Shown here: positions 22,637-34,855 of the stretch, in pieces | Layout: each line of letters opens with the position of its first letter | How positions within the stretch are numbered: position 1 is the first letter of the stretch | Origin: Monilinia fructicola | Taxonomy: Eukaryota > Ascomycota > Leotiomycetes > Helotiales > Sclerotiniaceae | Direction of reading: 5' to 3' | Length of the DNA: 64,000 bases | Assembly (NCBI GenBank): GCA_008692225.1 | Contig: VICG01000013.1 | Coordinates: 1,917,001 to 1,981,000, forward strand | Notes under the pieces: model-generated | Seen by the model: the letters and a program-made list of their open reading frames with translations, nothing else | Databases searched by the model: none | Told to the model about the DNA's origin: nothing | Made by a program: the position numbers and the translations under genes

Positions 22637-25600
22637 TTCGCCATCCCGCGCTGAACAATGCAGCAAAATACATGCGCCTCGCCCGCACAGCAACCAACGT
22701 TGGATCACGGAGTACCTAGCTTATCTCTCGATTTCGCGGCGAGAGGTAGACAACACGCGGCTTTGAGCTGCGGAGATGCGGACCTGGCGATGAGGCGCGA
22801 AGTTCGGGGGGCGATGGGATATTCTTGCGTTTGGGGCTTGTGCTAGACTGTGTCTTTGGTTTTCTGCATGGATGATGATTGGCGTTGGTGGGAAAGTATG
22901 GGTCGCGCGCGGGGAATATAAGTTGGGAAGGGTTGGCGTTGTTGTCATTTCTATCGCGGTTTGTGGTTGGTGATTGTTGGGTCACTTGGGGGAGTCTATG
23001 CTTGTTGCTTGGATGAGAGAGATTAGTATTTACGTATCCGCGAGGGATGGCGAGGGCGAGATTGCGGGTTGATGATTCGATAGGAAAACTGCCGAGTCGT
23101 ACAAACATGGCCATTACAAGCGAAAAGCAAGGATTGCGGTATCGTTTTCCTTTGCCCCTTTTCTGTACAGCATTCCTCTGCGCATGCTTTTTTCGTGTGA
23201 ATTTTCTTTTCGGGGCTCTTGGTGTGGGTTGTTGAGATAGTGTAGGTCTTGTATAGCTAGTTGATATATCTGGGTGGTGATATGATGCGGAGATCTTGAG
23301 AGCGGGGTGATTATTTGTTGGTTTTTTCTTGGATGTTGGCTTTTGGAGTTCTATATACTGCAGGTATCCTGTAAGTCCTTAGTAGGTTTGGGGGAATATA
23401 TGTTTGATAGATAGGTTTGTTGACCTTGGAACTGGTAGTAGATGCAAAAGATTTGGTGAGAAAAGGACGAAGATGACTAGGGTATTTGTAGCTGGAGGTG
23501 GGAGTTGAGATCCATTCGTTTTCTCAGAGCTGTTCTTGCTCTTGCTATTCTTTCGAATCATGGGCTCAGAGTCCTGTATCTGAAATCGTGGAGTTGGTAT
23601 CAAGTCGATTAATGGGATAAGAGCCCGACCATTGCAGACTTCTTTGAACGTCTGAGTACTTCAATCAAGTATCGAGCAACTTTATGTTATTGATATTTTA
23701 TCCATTTTTGTTGTCAAAGACGTTCTAATGACTTTACAGTTGCCCTCTATAATTTCAGAATTGGGCCCGGCATTTGCGAGGGGGCTTTCTGGATGAACCA
23801 GTATGCTTTAAACAACTTCTGCTGTCAAATTCTATCGGACGTGATTTACAACGCCTGACAAATGGTATGTATGCGCATCCATGGCTTCCTATGTGATACT
23901 ATATAAAGATAGAAAGAATTTGTGGTAAATATTGCCTGTTTCGGAACTAGAATCAGAACTATTGTTCCAGTGTGGCGGAATTAGCATTCTAAGTGTTGTT
24001 TTGGAAGTATGTTTGGTGACATGAGCATGGTTTCAAAGAGCTAGAGATGTGGTAACTATATGCCCGACTTCCATATCAATGTAGATGTTATAATGAGGCA
24101 TGGAAGAACAATGAATACTTGTCTTGGAAGATGGAATGAATGCAAGTGGTCGCATAATAACATTTGTTTCTCATTTCAACTCGTTATTATTTTTGTCAAT
24201 TTTCACACCCCTGAATCTGAATTCGGTAGATATGCAGGGTTTCACCGTGACATCGTCCATCACATCGTCCATATTTTCATCATTGTCAGATATTCACAAT
24301 TGCTAGCTATCATCCGATAACATATTGGATCAAAGGTCTTTGCTGGAGGAGCAAACTATAAATCCACTCAATGGATTTTCAGCGCCGTCCCAAACTTGAT
24401 AAGGAATCCAATTCCTAGAGTGCTTGTCGTTAAAATAATTCAAATGGGTGTTCTTCTTATTGTTTCCTCCTGTCCTGATTGCAAAAGATTTTATGCTGTG
24501 AAAGTACGAATAGAAACAGAGAATTCATTGAGTTGAACTACTAGCGAATGAAAAAGACGGAAAATATGGTAAATTCTAATCACTCGCGTGGATCCTTGGC
24601 TAAGAATCGATGAACAAAGAGCTCGAAACAGAGCTACACTATGGGGTTTTGTGAATCCTAAGCCTCTAAAGATTCACGAATTCAACATCCCGTGTCGCTG
24701 TGATTTGTGCACCTTGTAGAGCATTCTGAAGCAGAGGATTTCGCCCTCGCTTCTAATATCTTTCTTCGCCAATACCTACATGCCATCATAACCCTGTAAT
24801 CTTGACTGGTAGTGCCAAAAGAGAGATTATTCTCTCAAAGCAAGAAAAGAAATTCTTGTTGAGTTCAGTTATCCAAAAATCTGTCAGTATCCAGGGAGGC
24901 GGTTCTTTTATTCTCGAAGATGTGGCTGGCCTCTCACAGCTCTTAGATAGATCTGGTATGTTAAAGTTAACGAAGTTTAAGAAGAATACTAAGCAAGGGG
25001 AGTTCAGCCTAATCGGTACTATCTCAGATTCCCGAAGTCTCCTCAAGAGAGTCTCCCATTCCATGGCTTTCACAACTCTTTAATGAAAATAATGATCTCT
25101 GACTGACTACCTTCTAGCCTATCCATGAATGCTTCCACCATATTCTGTGATAGGTCATTCTTTCTAACATAGGATGTGACTTCTGTTTGGTTCGTTCGGT
25201 GGTAGGTTTTGGAATAAGTGGATCCTTACCATGGTTAAGTAAGTCAACTCTTCATCTGGTATGAACCACATACGGCACGGAGTATATAGAGTACTCGACA
25301 ATCACCCTGCCGTTTACCAACAGATTTCTCAAGCACGGAGCTTGATAGTAAATCGATACCACGCTCTATCTGGATCATCAGGAGTATCCAATGGTCTCGT
25401 GTGATTAGCTTCATCGATAAGAACCCATGTTAGAATAGAGAATAATATCCTATTATCTTGCAAATATATTCTCATGCTTGTTGTCCCGTCCTATATAAGT
25501 CAGAAATTGCACCTCAAGTTGGGAGCTTTACAATTCCAGGCAATTTCTTTCTGAGCGTTGAAGATAGGTTTGGTCAACTACTGTGATATTAATCCAAGTT

Positions 25601-27242
25601 ATGAGACTTTATCGTTTTAGACTTGAAGCTGGTATACTCACAGATAACCCTATTCTGAACGTAATGAGTGTGTTCAAATCAATTCTTTATTGTGTCGTGT
25701 GGACTTCTTGTTCGCTGTCGCTAATCCCTCTCTCCTTGCCATCGCTGTGTTTGATATACACTGTCTCGTAAAAGAATCCATACGACCAACGGAGATCTAT
25801 CGCAACATTCCATCTCCCGCTTAGCCACGGGAACTCATGCTATTGGTTTCAACACTCTAAAGTTCCAAGGAGTCAAGAGCCAATGATAGAATTTTGTTTA
25901 GTATAATTCCGCCATACATTGCAAGTTGGAAATTATGCAGCCCTCAAATATGAAAGATTTAGTTATTTAGACACACCTCCTCTTTCTTCATTCCAAGCAT
26001 AGAAAGTCTTACTCACGGACACTCTAGGTCTTTGCAAATACCAAAAAGAATTTTGAGTTATGGTCCAAATCCAATACATTCATTGCATCTGCCCAAACAG
26101 TTGACAAAACTTAAGAATGACATTTAAAATAAGTAATTGTGTTTAAACACGACAGCGGTGAGCATTTAATAGTGTTATCACCTCCCAATTTTCAACTTAC
26201 AAATAGCGGAAAATCGTTCTCAAGTTTTCATAAGCAAGTCATTTTCCCCTGCCCCCATATACAACTATTATAGTCAGGAATAGTCCCTGCAATGCAGGAC
26301 GTTATGTCTATCACCAAATTGGCATCTTCGTCCATTCTGGAATTTTTAGCCCATCTGCATTACCAAGTCTCAGATTACTCATTGAATTTATGGCCACCAA
26401 CTTCTATTCTTGCGCTTCTACTCCGGGTAGGTTCACTTCCTTGGGGAATTCAGACTACTGAAAAATATGCACTGCGATTCTCGAGCCTCTTAGCTGCTCA
26501 GATGATATAATTCAACTTAAAGCCCGCGAAACTCTCAAACTAATTATTCTGCTCGTTCAACCTTGGACTTCCGTTTGATGGATCGTGGCATTAGCGAAAT
26601 CACTTCTACCACTATAAAAGAGCTTTGGAGTTTCTCCTAAGAGGTCAGGAGTTGTCAAGCGAGAGAAAGCCAGTTATGATGGTCTTTGCGTTTTTTGACT
26701 TGACTTTGAGGGCCTCCAACTATCAGCCGTACTTTGAGAGAGTCATATCAGAAGACCTAGATGGTGTATACAGTTTTCACGCATTGAGATTGATAACTTT
26801 GTATAGTTGTCATTTGCGGAGTTCAAAGATTGATTGCTATATCTAATATTTTTGATCTTTGTTCGATTCTCGAAGTTCATTGACGAAAGTGACAACACAT
26901 AGAATTGAGGAATATCGAGATACCAAAGTAGGAGAATTCGAATTTGTGCCGAAAGACAGTTTGCATCATATAAAGTAGTAAGACTGATTCTTATTAAGAC
27001 TATTTGACCTGTTTATTTATACCTATAATGATGTTGTTTCGTTTCTGCCGAAACATCGACAACGTTGACCTTGTAGTTCTTGCCGAGACGTCGGCAACGT
27101 CAACTGTTTTGTCATTGATTGTGCTTTCCGTGACGACCGTTACCATTGCCCCCACTCAGAAAAGGTGCAACATCCTCATTGTCAATAATATCATCGTAGT
27201 AAAGAAAATCTTTCCTTTCTAGTAGAAATCTCAAAAACAGCA

Positions 27243-27262
27243 ATATATATATATATATATCC
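27243..27262 (+). repeat. (AT)10 microsatellite
   Basis: Ten consecutive AT units, outside coding sequence. Confidence 0.9.
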
Positions 27263-29855
27263 AGCGAACCTAATGATTTAGACTTCCCTAAGCGTTGTAT
27301 CTCCTCTGATTTGCATTATATATGTTCCTACTAACCTCTCCCACACATTTGCTAAACGCTACTGGTTCCACGATGATCGATGAAGCCTTTCGTGCTTCAT
27401 TTCTAAATCTGCCGCATTCAACACCGCCTTCATTGGGTGATCCGAAAATTCGGCATCCATCGCCGCAAGCCGAGCAGTGGAATATGTCTGTGATATAGAA
27501 GAATACTGAAAGTGGACCAAGGACCCCGAGACTTCATAAAAACCGCATTATTCAGGCCCCATACTGTGATATCGAAAGCACTTTTAGGTATTCCCAATAC
27601 AACTTCCTTATAGATGCAAGAGCCTTCCAGACTCCATATCCTCCAATTGCCATGGAAATTCTCCCCCATCGGCCAAGGTTCACCAATATATCTAAGATCG
27701 CTTAGATACCCCTCAATATCTATTCACCACAAAATATCCATTTCTGCTCCAATTCCCAAGTCCCTAGGTAATGCACCTCGGCAATCTATATTTGCATGCA
27801 AAGAACTCGACCTGCTTCCGACCTGAAATTGGGTCTAGCAGTGCTGGAATTCCAGATTCATGAAAGTATACCAATCTCTAGCTGAGTATGTTAGCTGAAT
27901 ATGTCAATCTGGGTTCTTGGTAGAAGACGTAGAAATTATCGAGTTCTGTTTGTGAGTTTCAACGTGAGATATGGAGCTAGTTGTATCATTAGACGGGTAT
28001 GAATATGGTAATGAGAGTAGCATCATCTTTGTTGTCATTGTAGATGCCCTATTCCTTTGCTATCTACGATGCATGTGCTAATGACCAAATCAAATGGATT
28101 TTTGGGGGGGTAATTGAATATGATCTTGGAAACTTGAATACTGAGACCAGGAACTTGATATCAAAATGGGAAGCTGGACAGCCTCAAAGCCTTTGCAGCT
28201 CTCGATGATTTGGATAGTTAGATCGGGGCTTCCAAATTTCGAGAATCATCCGGGATGGATCTATCATGTCCGACGACTATGGTCCTTTTCGAGTACCCGA
28301 TTGAAGAATCCTGATAATTCTGGACTTATATGATTCCGATCTCCCATTAAGTACACTTGCACATCAGTCACATTATCTTTTGTTCCTCAGAACAACCTTG
28401 GAACTCCATCTCATTCCCTTGATAGGTCAGATGCACCCAAGAATTGAATTCAATCTATCTATGGGGTTTTAAATCTTATTTCAAAACTGATTGTGTTTAT
28501 AAAGGAGACGTGGAGAAGGAAACGGAATTGGTCGGGGTATAATCTAAGGATCCCATAGAATAAACGCGATATAATATAATTTCTTCCATTGTCGATTGGC
28601 TCTAAATACTTTTGAATTCTCCAAAAATAGGATTCATGAATAGCAAGTAGTCAATACTTAGCAATGATCGAAACGCCGGTGTGGGGGAGAGGGGAGGGGG
28701 TGAAAATAATGGATACATTATAAAGAGTAATCACAGAATTGATATCATGGAGGGGGAAGTCTGAGACCAAGAAAACACAACTCCCAATATCAATCTCGGG
28801 AAATTTATTTGATGTGATTCATACAGCGTTGCATACAAATAGAGCATGTGGAACTAATTTGGATGGTTCTTTTAGATATTTGAAAGATTATTGAAGTCTT
28901 AAGCGATCAAGATTTTCATATTAAGTGACAGGCTTCTATCTATTCTTGCATTACTGCCTTGAACAGCCTGTGTGAAGGTTAATATCTCAGCACAATATAC
29001 GGGACCGAACATACATTCCTTTCTGGAATTTAGCCCCCTCCGCCCTGCGTCCATGTTTCCCTTTCCTCAAATGCACCACTATCAAGTCCTGCTCATGCCA
29101 CCCCATCAACCATCGACCCCATCAATGGCAGGGGCTCGATACTATTTACGTCCGCGTATCGAACAGTCACAAAACAGAATACTTGAGACGAGCAAGGACA
29201 AGCTCATACGATCAGGTAAAGTCTTGACATCACCTCATTCTCCATCAAAGGAAGAAAAGGGGAAATTGCAAACGAAGTAGGTGTAGAAGAATGGATGATA
29301 AATATTGAAGAGAGACGGTGATGTTGATAACGAGAAGACGGCAAAAGGAAGGGAAATGTCAATAATGTGACTTTATACTTCCAAGGTTACTCCATATGTA
29401 CTGCCGCCGTCAGTGCGGTGGCCCGCGTCAAACAAGCGAGAGAAGAGGAACAAAAAACGGAGGATGAAGATAATCCCTGAGAAGGACTGTGTAATAACTT
29501 TCCGCAGCAAGATCCTGATCACTATTTTTGTCAATTTGTTGATCAATTTCCCGTAAGTATGAAATCTCAAGTATATATATTTCTATAAACTTCGAGATTA
29601 TTGACATTTGGCCACTAAGCTGAGAGAAAGACTTGAATTAGGAAACATGGTGTCTTCGGAAGTAAATCAGTGTGCTTCATGCTTCAAAAAGAATTTAAAG
29701 AATTGGGCCGTGTATTGTATACTCGCTTCAGGGGAGCTTGAAGTGCTTGGAGTGTTTGCATGAGAGAATATGTGAACGTATATTATTTCGTCGCTATCGA
29801 AGGGACTCTATCCCGTCGAAGTCATTAACTCGTAAATTACTTGGCATCGAATGGC

Positions 29856-29900
29856 TACCATATACCATATACCGTTTACCGTTTACCGTTTTACCGTTTT
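29856..29900 (+). repeat. short imperfect tandem repeat (TACCATA/TACCGTT units)
   Basis: Units of seven to eight bases, TACCATA changing to TACCGTT(T), are repeated about six times just downstream of the P450 gene's 3' end. Confidence 0.8.
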
Positions 29901-30014
29901 AACCCTTACTGTCTAGCCTGCCGATCCAGTAAACACCTCACTGGTATATGTATATGTCCCCTCCACAACTCTCATCCTCATATACAACCTCCACTCTGTT
30001 TGCTTATCTCCATT

Positions 30015-31680
30015 CTACCTCGGGATCATCCCCACCTGTACCCCTTTAGCACTACAAATTGTAAGCGCAAACTGTTCCACCCAGTCCGTACCATCCCTAT
30101 CCTCTAGCCCCCCAAACTCCTGCAATAATCTGATAATAGTATAACTCGCTTCCGTCAGGGCGAATTGTTGTCCTACACAAATTCTCGGGCCCCCGTTAAA
30201 TGGCAAATATCCCCAACCAGGTCTCAGACCTTCTTCAGGCGCCCAGCGCTCGGGTCGGAATTTTTCGGCATCGGGTCCGAAAATATCGGTTCGACGGTGC
30301 ATAGTGTAGGTCGACCAGGCGACGGCAGCACCCTTCGGAATGAAGATCGGGTCCGTACGATCTGGGCCGCCGCCGATTGGGAGGACGGTATTGTGAGAGG
30401 CAAAGCGCACGTTGGTTGGAACAACCGGGTAGAAGCGGAGGGCTATGGCAAGAGCTATTAGATTCTGTTCAAGCGAGCAAGAGTAGGATTGAAGACTTAC
30501 ATTCATTCAGAACGTATTTCATATACTTCATACTTTTCATCTTCTCATAATCTGGTTTGTCTCCATGCAATTCATCGACTTCAGCCTTTAATTTCTGCCA
30601 AATATCTGGTCTGCGTACGAGAATATGAAATGTGTTGCTCAGTAGACTTGCGGTTGTATCTCGCCCAGCCAGAAGTATGTTAAGTAGTTCATCTCTGATT
30701 TGCTTAGGATCTCTTGTTGCTTTCACCATTTCCGTAAGAAAGAGGTAGCGTCCAGGCCCATCACATTCTACGGCTTTTTCTTCTTTCGCATCAATTCTCT
30801 CGAGAGCTTCGTGAACGATTTTATCAACAAACGAATGCACTGTTTTGCATGCTTCATCGAACTCGGAATCGCGCATCAAATTAGAAAGTTTTCCCATGGA
30901 GAACCGCCTCTCTAATTTAATTTGGCCCAGGTCAAATGCAGCGCCAAATTTCTGTTGCTCCGAACCTTCGATACTTGTAAGTGAATGTACTGATTGTCCA
31001 AATAGAAACTCGGTAGCCGTGTCAAGGGTCAGTTTGAAGAATAATGACTGGAGATCGAATGTCGCTCCATCTCGAGGTATCTGTGAAAAGAGAATTTGAA
31101 TGTGTTTTTCAAAGATGTTGAGATCTGCCACCAAGGACTTGTTGAAATTAGGTCTCACCAATGCCTATAGTAAATTAGTATTTTGATTTCCAGGATGTAT
31201 ACCTCCATTTCATACCCTTGAATGCTCCCATTGTGGCCCATCTATACAGGAGTTAGTTTCATGAAGGCCAATTAGATCATCACATGACGAACCTGTAGTA
31301 AAAATTCCTTGGCCAAGAAGGGGTGCGAAAGCTATGCTCCTTGCCCCTAAGTTGTAGTCTTTGAAATTGACTGCAAGTAAGGTCTTGATGTTCTCCGGCT
31401 CTATTGTGTTGAAAAATTCATATCCCATCATTGACAGTACATAAGTATGCCCATTGTCCTTGTATCTATCATATCCAGCTTTCAACCTTCTCTTCTCTTT
31501 TGAGGTTCTGACTTGAAGCTTGTACATTTCCCATCCTATAATGCGTTCACTTTGAGGGAGTTTATGAACTGCTTTGCATCCATGTGCCCTCTGGAATTGC
31601 CTTGCAGAAAAGTGCTTTGCAATTCTATCGAAGAGGAAAGCTGTAATAATGAAAATGAAGAAAAGGCCATAATATGCCAT
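30015..31680 (-). CDS. cytochrome P450, CYP52-like (alkane/fatty-acid hydroxylase clade)
   Basis: Membrane-bound haem monooxygenase of 501 residues. Exons on the minus strand: 31680-31293, 31241-31216, 31164-30501 and 30442-30015; the total is a multiple of three and all junctions keep frame. An N-terminal anchor (YGLFFIFIITAFLFDRI) targets the ER. Motifs in order: WEHSRALVRPNF (helix C), the I-helix oxygen-binding AGRDTTAS, the ExxR of helix K rebuilt across the last splice as NESLRFYP, FRPERW, and the haem-cysteine loop FNGGPRICVGQQFA. The layout and LVRPNF resemble CYP52 omega-hydroxylases of alkanes and fatty acids; the true substrate cannot be read from sequence. Flanks hold no obvious biosynthetic partners, so it does not look like part of a metabolite cluster. 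Confidence 0.92.
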
Positions 31681-32048
31681 TGAATGAAGAGTTGGAAGAG
31701 TGGCTTGCAGAAGAGGAAGCCAGGTTTTGAGATGGACAGAAAAGAGATGGATGTGAAGGTATTGCTTGATATTTAGATATCAAGTCTGAAGTTTAAAGTA
31801 ACTTTAACTTTGATAGAAGCATTGGAGGGGGCTGATTTCCCAGAACAGCTGAAACTGCGGGGCTGATGGTGATTGGATTTCAATGAGTGGGTTTGTACTG
31901 ATGAACCATAGATAGGCGGCACAAGTCGAATGCATTGAAGATTCGAAAGGAATTGACATCCTCAGTGAATTATTGATGCCAGTACCCACAAGAAGACGTT
32001 ATCTTTTCTCCATGTCAAGACAACGATTGGGTCAACAACGAGAGTTGA

Positions 32049-32066
32049 CCATGATCATGATCATGG
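32049..32066. other. 18-bp perfect palindrome upstream of the P450 gene
   Basis: CCATGATCATGATCATGG reads the same on both strands. It lies about 370 bases upstream of the P450 ATG. It could be an operator-like site or chance; no factor is assigned. Confidence 0.7.
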
Positions 32067-32287
32067 GTCGAAATAAACCTTGTTTTGTTGGAATGCTCCA
32101 TAGGCGGCGAATCAAGGGATCGATTCAATAATAATGGCTTGAAAAGAGAGTTATGGTAGGGTACCATTGAAGATTTCCAAGCCATCGTACGGACATTATT
32201 TTGTGCATCAGATCTCCATTGATCCTACCAGAGATCATGTTGACTTACCAGTATCTATATTGTACGACTATGTTGGATCACCTCACT

Positions 32288-32299
32288 TACTCCGTACAT
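32288..32299 (+). repeat. TACTCCGTACAT motif, copy 3
   Basis: Third exact copy, 608 bases upstream of the P450 start on the other strand. Confidence 0.7.
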
Positions 32300-33996
32300 G
32301 TTCCTGTTGGTTCTTCCTATTAGGATCGTTCAAATTTCGTTTCATCCCATTGCGATTGATGGTATTCTCATCTGCACATTGGCTTCATTGAGGCGTGGTT
32401 TATCTCCGGTAGTAGTGCGAAATCTCTGCACTGTTCATAAGCTGGCGCCATCTAAACATTCTCATCTCTGTTTGATGTGAGATCTTTGTTATTTGTTTGG
32501 TCAGATTACGAGGTCGTACAAGATTACCTCGGTTGCTGACTAATTAGCTTCTAATTTCTTATTCGTGAAATTGTCATTCCCTTCGGCTCCCTGACTAGAA
32601 GATTTTAGATGTCCGAAAACTGCTTGGTTGTTTGTATTTTACGAGAATTCATATCGTATATGTTTCTACACGACATATCCCATCTCTGAGGGAATACCCA
32701 CCTGCGGACTCACTCAAACCGGGTATAGACATTAAATAAGATGCGACTGGATATGGTACGAGTGATTATATATGGATTTCTTGGTGACGGGGTTGATTTC
32801 TTCAGCAGGACTAACATAAATAAACCATGATTCCTTTTGGCGAATGAGAGATGGATTTCTATGGTATTCAATGGCTCTGCTCTTACTTGAGCCCTCCAAG
32901 GTTTGATGCGATTCACTGCGCCTGACAAGTTGCATTTGGAATTTGCCTCCGTGGGTTCGATTCAGCGCCGAGTTGACATTTACAGTTAAGATTCGGTTCT
33001 CCTTGCATTTTCGTAGTCCGAAAATTTCAACATTCAATCAGGCGAAAGAAACTGTGAGTTCCTCCAGATATATGATTCTTCTTAACATAGACTTCTCCGA
33101 CAAGGTCTGAGAGGTATTGGAATAATGGGACATGAAAGCTGCTTGTCTCGGTACCATTTCTAGCCAACCCATGTGCAGTGTCAGACTTGAACGCCATCCA
33201 ATCTCCTGTTTTTAGTCCTATCATATTCATAAAGTCTGAGCCGGCGTCGGTAATAGTCAATCTCGAGCACCCAAGGTGATATTGGACTTTAGAGGGGCGT
33301 TAATTATTCTCATTTGAGCAGCAACATTGACCTCTTCTTTCTCCCGTGGATCCTTTGTATTTCCGAAGAGCTATTTTGAGTAGAGTCCTCGGGATTGTTC
33401 AATCTGCCCAGAAAGGTTCAGTCCTTCCGGGCCTCTTGAGACATCTCGGTTATTATTTGGTATATCAATACACTGGCCAAGACGAGCCGGATTTCAGGAT
33501 TACAGGTGTGCCGAGACTATCAATGTGACAATGGTCGGCAAATCTGGAATTCTTATATTGACCGACTACATCTTATGAGCCAAGAAACTTGAGTTAGCTA
33601 GAATGGATTGTATGGGTGTTGATGCAAACAGATGACTGCTTTCTGAGTCAAAGGCTGAGCTGCAGTCATTATTGAAATGCAAATCTTTACCCTATTTTCA
33701 ACCATAGATGCCTCAAATGTGTTTGACGACCATATGCATAGGACATGCTTTGTATTTGATACGTTTGCTGAAGATCGAATCAAAGCGTTATAACCAATCA
33801 TGTAGCTTTTTAATATTGAATGGTGGAGATATTTTAGCGCTTATTTTGCTTACATAATGAGGTTGACCATCTACAAAGACTCAACCTCATTCTCCGAATT
33901 CCTGATTTCTTTTCTAATTCATCAACGCAATAATTATCTTTTGATAAGCAACAACTTCACCCACGGGTCATAGGGCCCGTAAAAAACTATACAACA

Positions 33997-34855
33997 ATGT
34001 CGGTCACCGCTACTACAACAGCAGGAACCGCCCGTCAGTGCATCTTCGGATTCTACGCACCACAGCTATCCGACAACTAGTTCTACAAGTGGTTTCAATG
34101 ATCTCCAGCTTTCTCCATGCTGGGATCATAATTCTACTCAATTATTCCATGAATATGATCTCGGTTTCGATGTAAATGCACAATGTTCTGCTACTTCGGA
34201 TACATTGTTTCCCGTCGACGCATTTACACTTCCAGCTTCACAGTCACCTTTTCAGAATTCTCCTGATTGGTGGCTGCCACAAACCGATCCATCTTTCGAA
34301 TTTATTACATGGAATGATCCGTCAATAGGAGAGGATGTTTCGATAGATTCCTCTTTCCCCATCGCTGCTGGTGCTTCTCTTGGTAATGACAATTTCATCG
34401 GTCAATCGGATGTTGGATCCATTGACAGCATGCCTCAATCCCATTCATTTCTCGATAATCAAACTCATCGGGGTATGTCTTTACTTCCAATCCCTCAAAT
34501 CATATCCTATAGTTTACTAAAACATTCCCCCGCAGCAATACCCACCGATCAATCTTCCCCTCCCTCCCCCAACCCCAAAGCAACAACTTCCCAAACCCAA
34601 TCATCTCCACCCTCACCCCCATCCCCCAACATTGAAACTCCCAAAAGCTCTTCAACCACCATGTCACGAGTTGAAAAACGTAAACTCAATACGTTGGCTG
34701 CTCGTCGATATCGACAAAAACGCGTCGATCAAATGAGTAGCCTCGAGGCTGCTCTCAAGGAAGTCGAACGTGAAAGAGATGCCTTGAAGGTTCGTGTTGC
34801 AAAATTAGAGGGCGAGACGGATATACTGAAGTCATTGTTGAGGAAGAAGGATTAG
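33997..34855 (+). CDS. bZIP transcription factor, Gcn4/CpcA-type basic region
   Basis: Nuclear DNA-binding factor. The C-terminal 60 residues form a bZIP: basic region KRKLNTLAARRYRQKR (the N-x7-R pattern), then a leucine-zipper heptad run (LEAALKEVERERDALKVRVA). This basic region is close to the Gcn4/CpcA class that regulates amino-acid synthesis; whether it does so here is inference. Upstream lies a Ser/Pro/Asp-rich, likely activating, segment. The ATG at 33997 is one base out of frame with the main body, whose frame is open from about 34010 (QQEPPVSASSDS); a one-base error or an unseen first exon would explain it. A probable 63-nt intron (34473-34535, GTATGT...CCGCAG) has no stop and is a multiple of three, so both spliced and unspliced forms would encode protein. 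Confidence 0.82.

Larger units (their letters stand above)
21741..30014. other. 8.3-kb gene-poor region
   Basis: I find no convincing gene in these bases. Open frames are short, overlap on both strands and lack domain-like sequence. Local exceptions are a GC-rich patch at about 22.4-23.2 kb with frames on both strands and a strong hairpin, a 93-residue frame at 24802-25083 with no recognised relation, and a 102-residue frame at 28972-29280 rich in Pro and Ser. Microsatellites occur at 22357-22384, 27243-27262 and 29856-29900. Confidence 0.5.
31681..33996. other. intergenic region between P450 and bZIP genes
   Basis: No gene recognised. A 77-residue minus-strand frame at 33260-33027 and a 60-residue plus-strand frame at 33346-33528 have some coding feel but match nothing I know. 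It holds an 18-bp palindrome at 32049-32066 and a TACTCCGTACAT copy at 32288-32299. Confidence 0.5.

Noticed and set aside
22347..23114. 139-residue plus-strand and 132-residue minus-strand frames in the GC-rich patch
   Set aside because: They overlap, have biased but non-protein-like composition (long runs of His, Arg and Pro), and match no family I know. Longer open frames are expected in GC-rich DNA.
24802..25083. 93-residue plus-strand frame with plausible composition
   Set aside because: An equally long frame exists on the opposite strand over the same bases, there is no splice or start context, and no family resemblance.
28972..29280. 102-residue frame rich in Pro, Ser and Lys
   Set aside because: Start codon is not ATG, composition is low complexity, and nothing around it suggests a gene.
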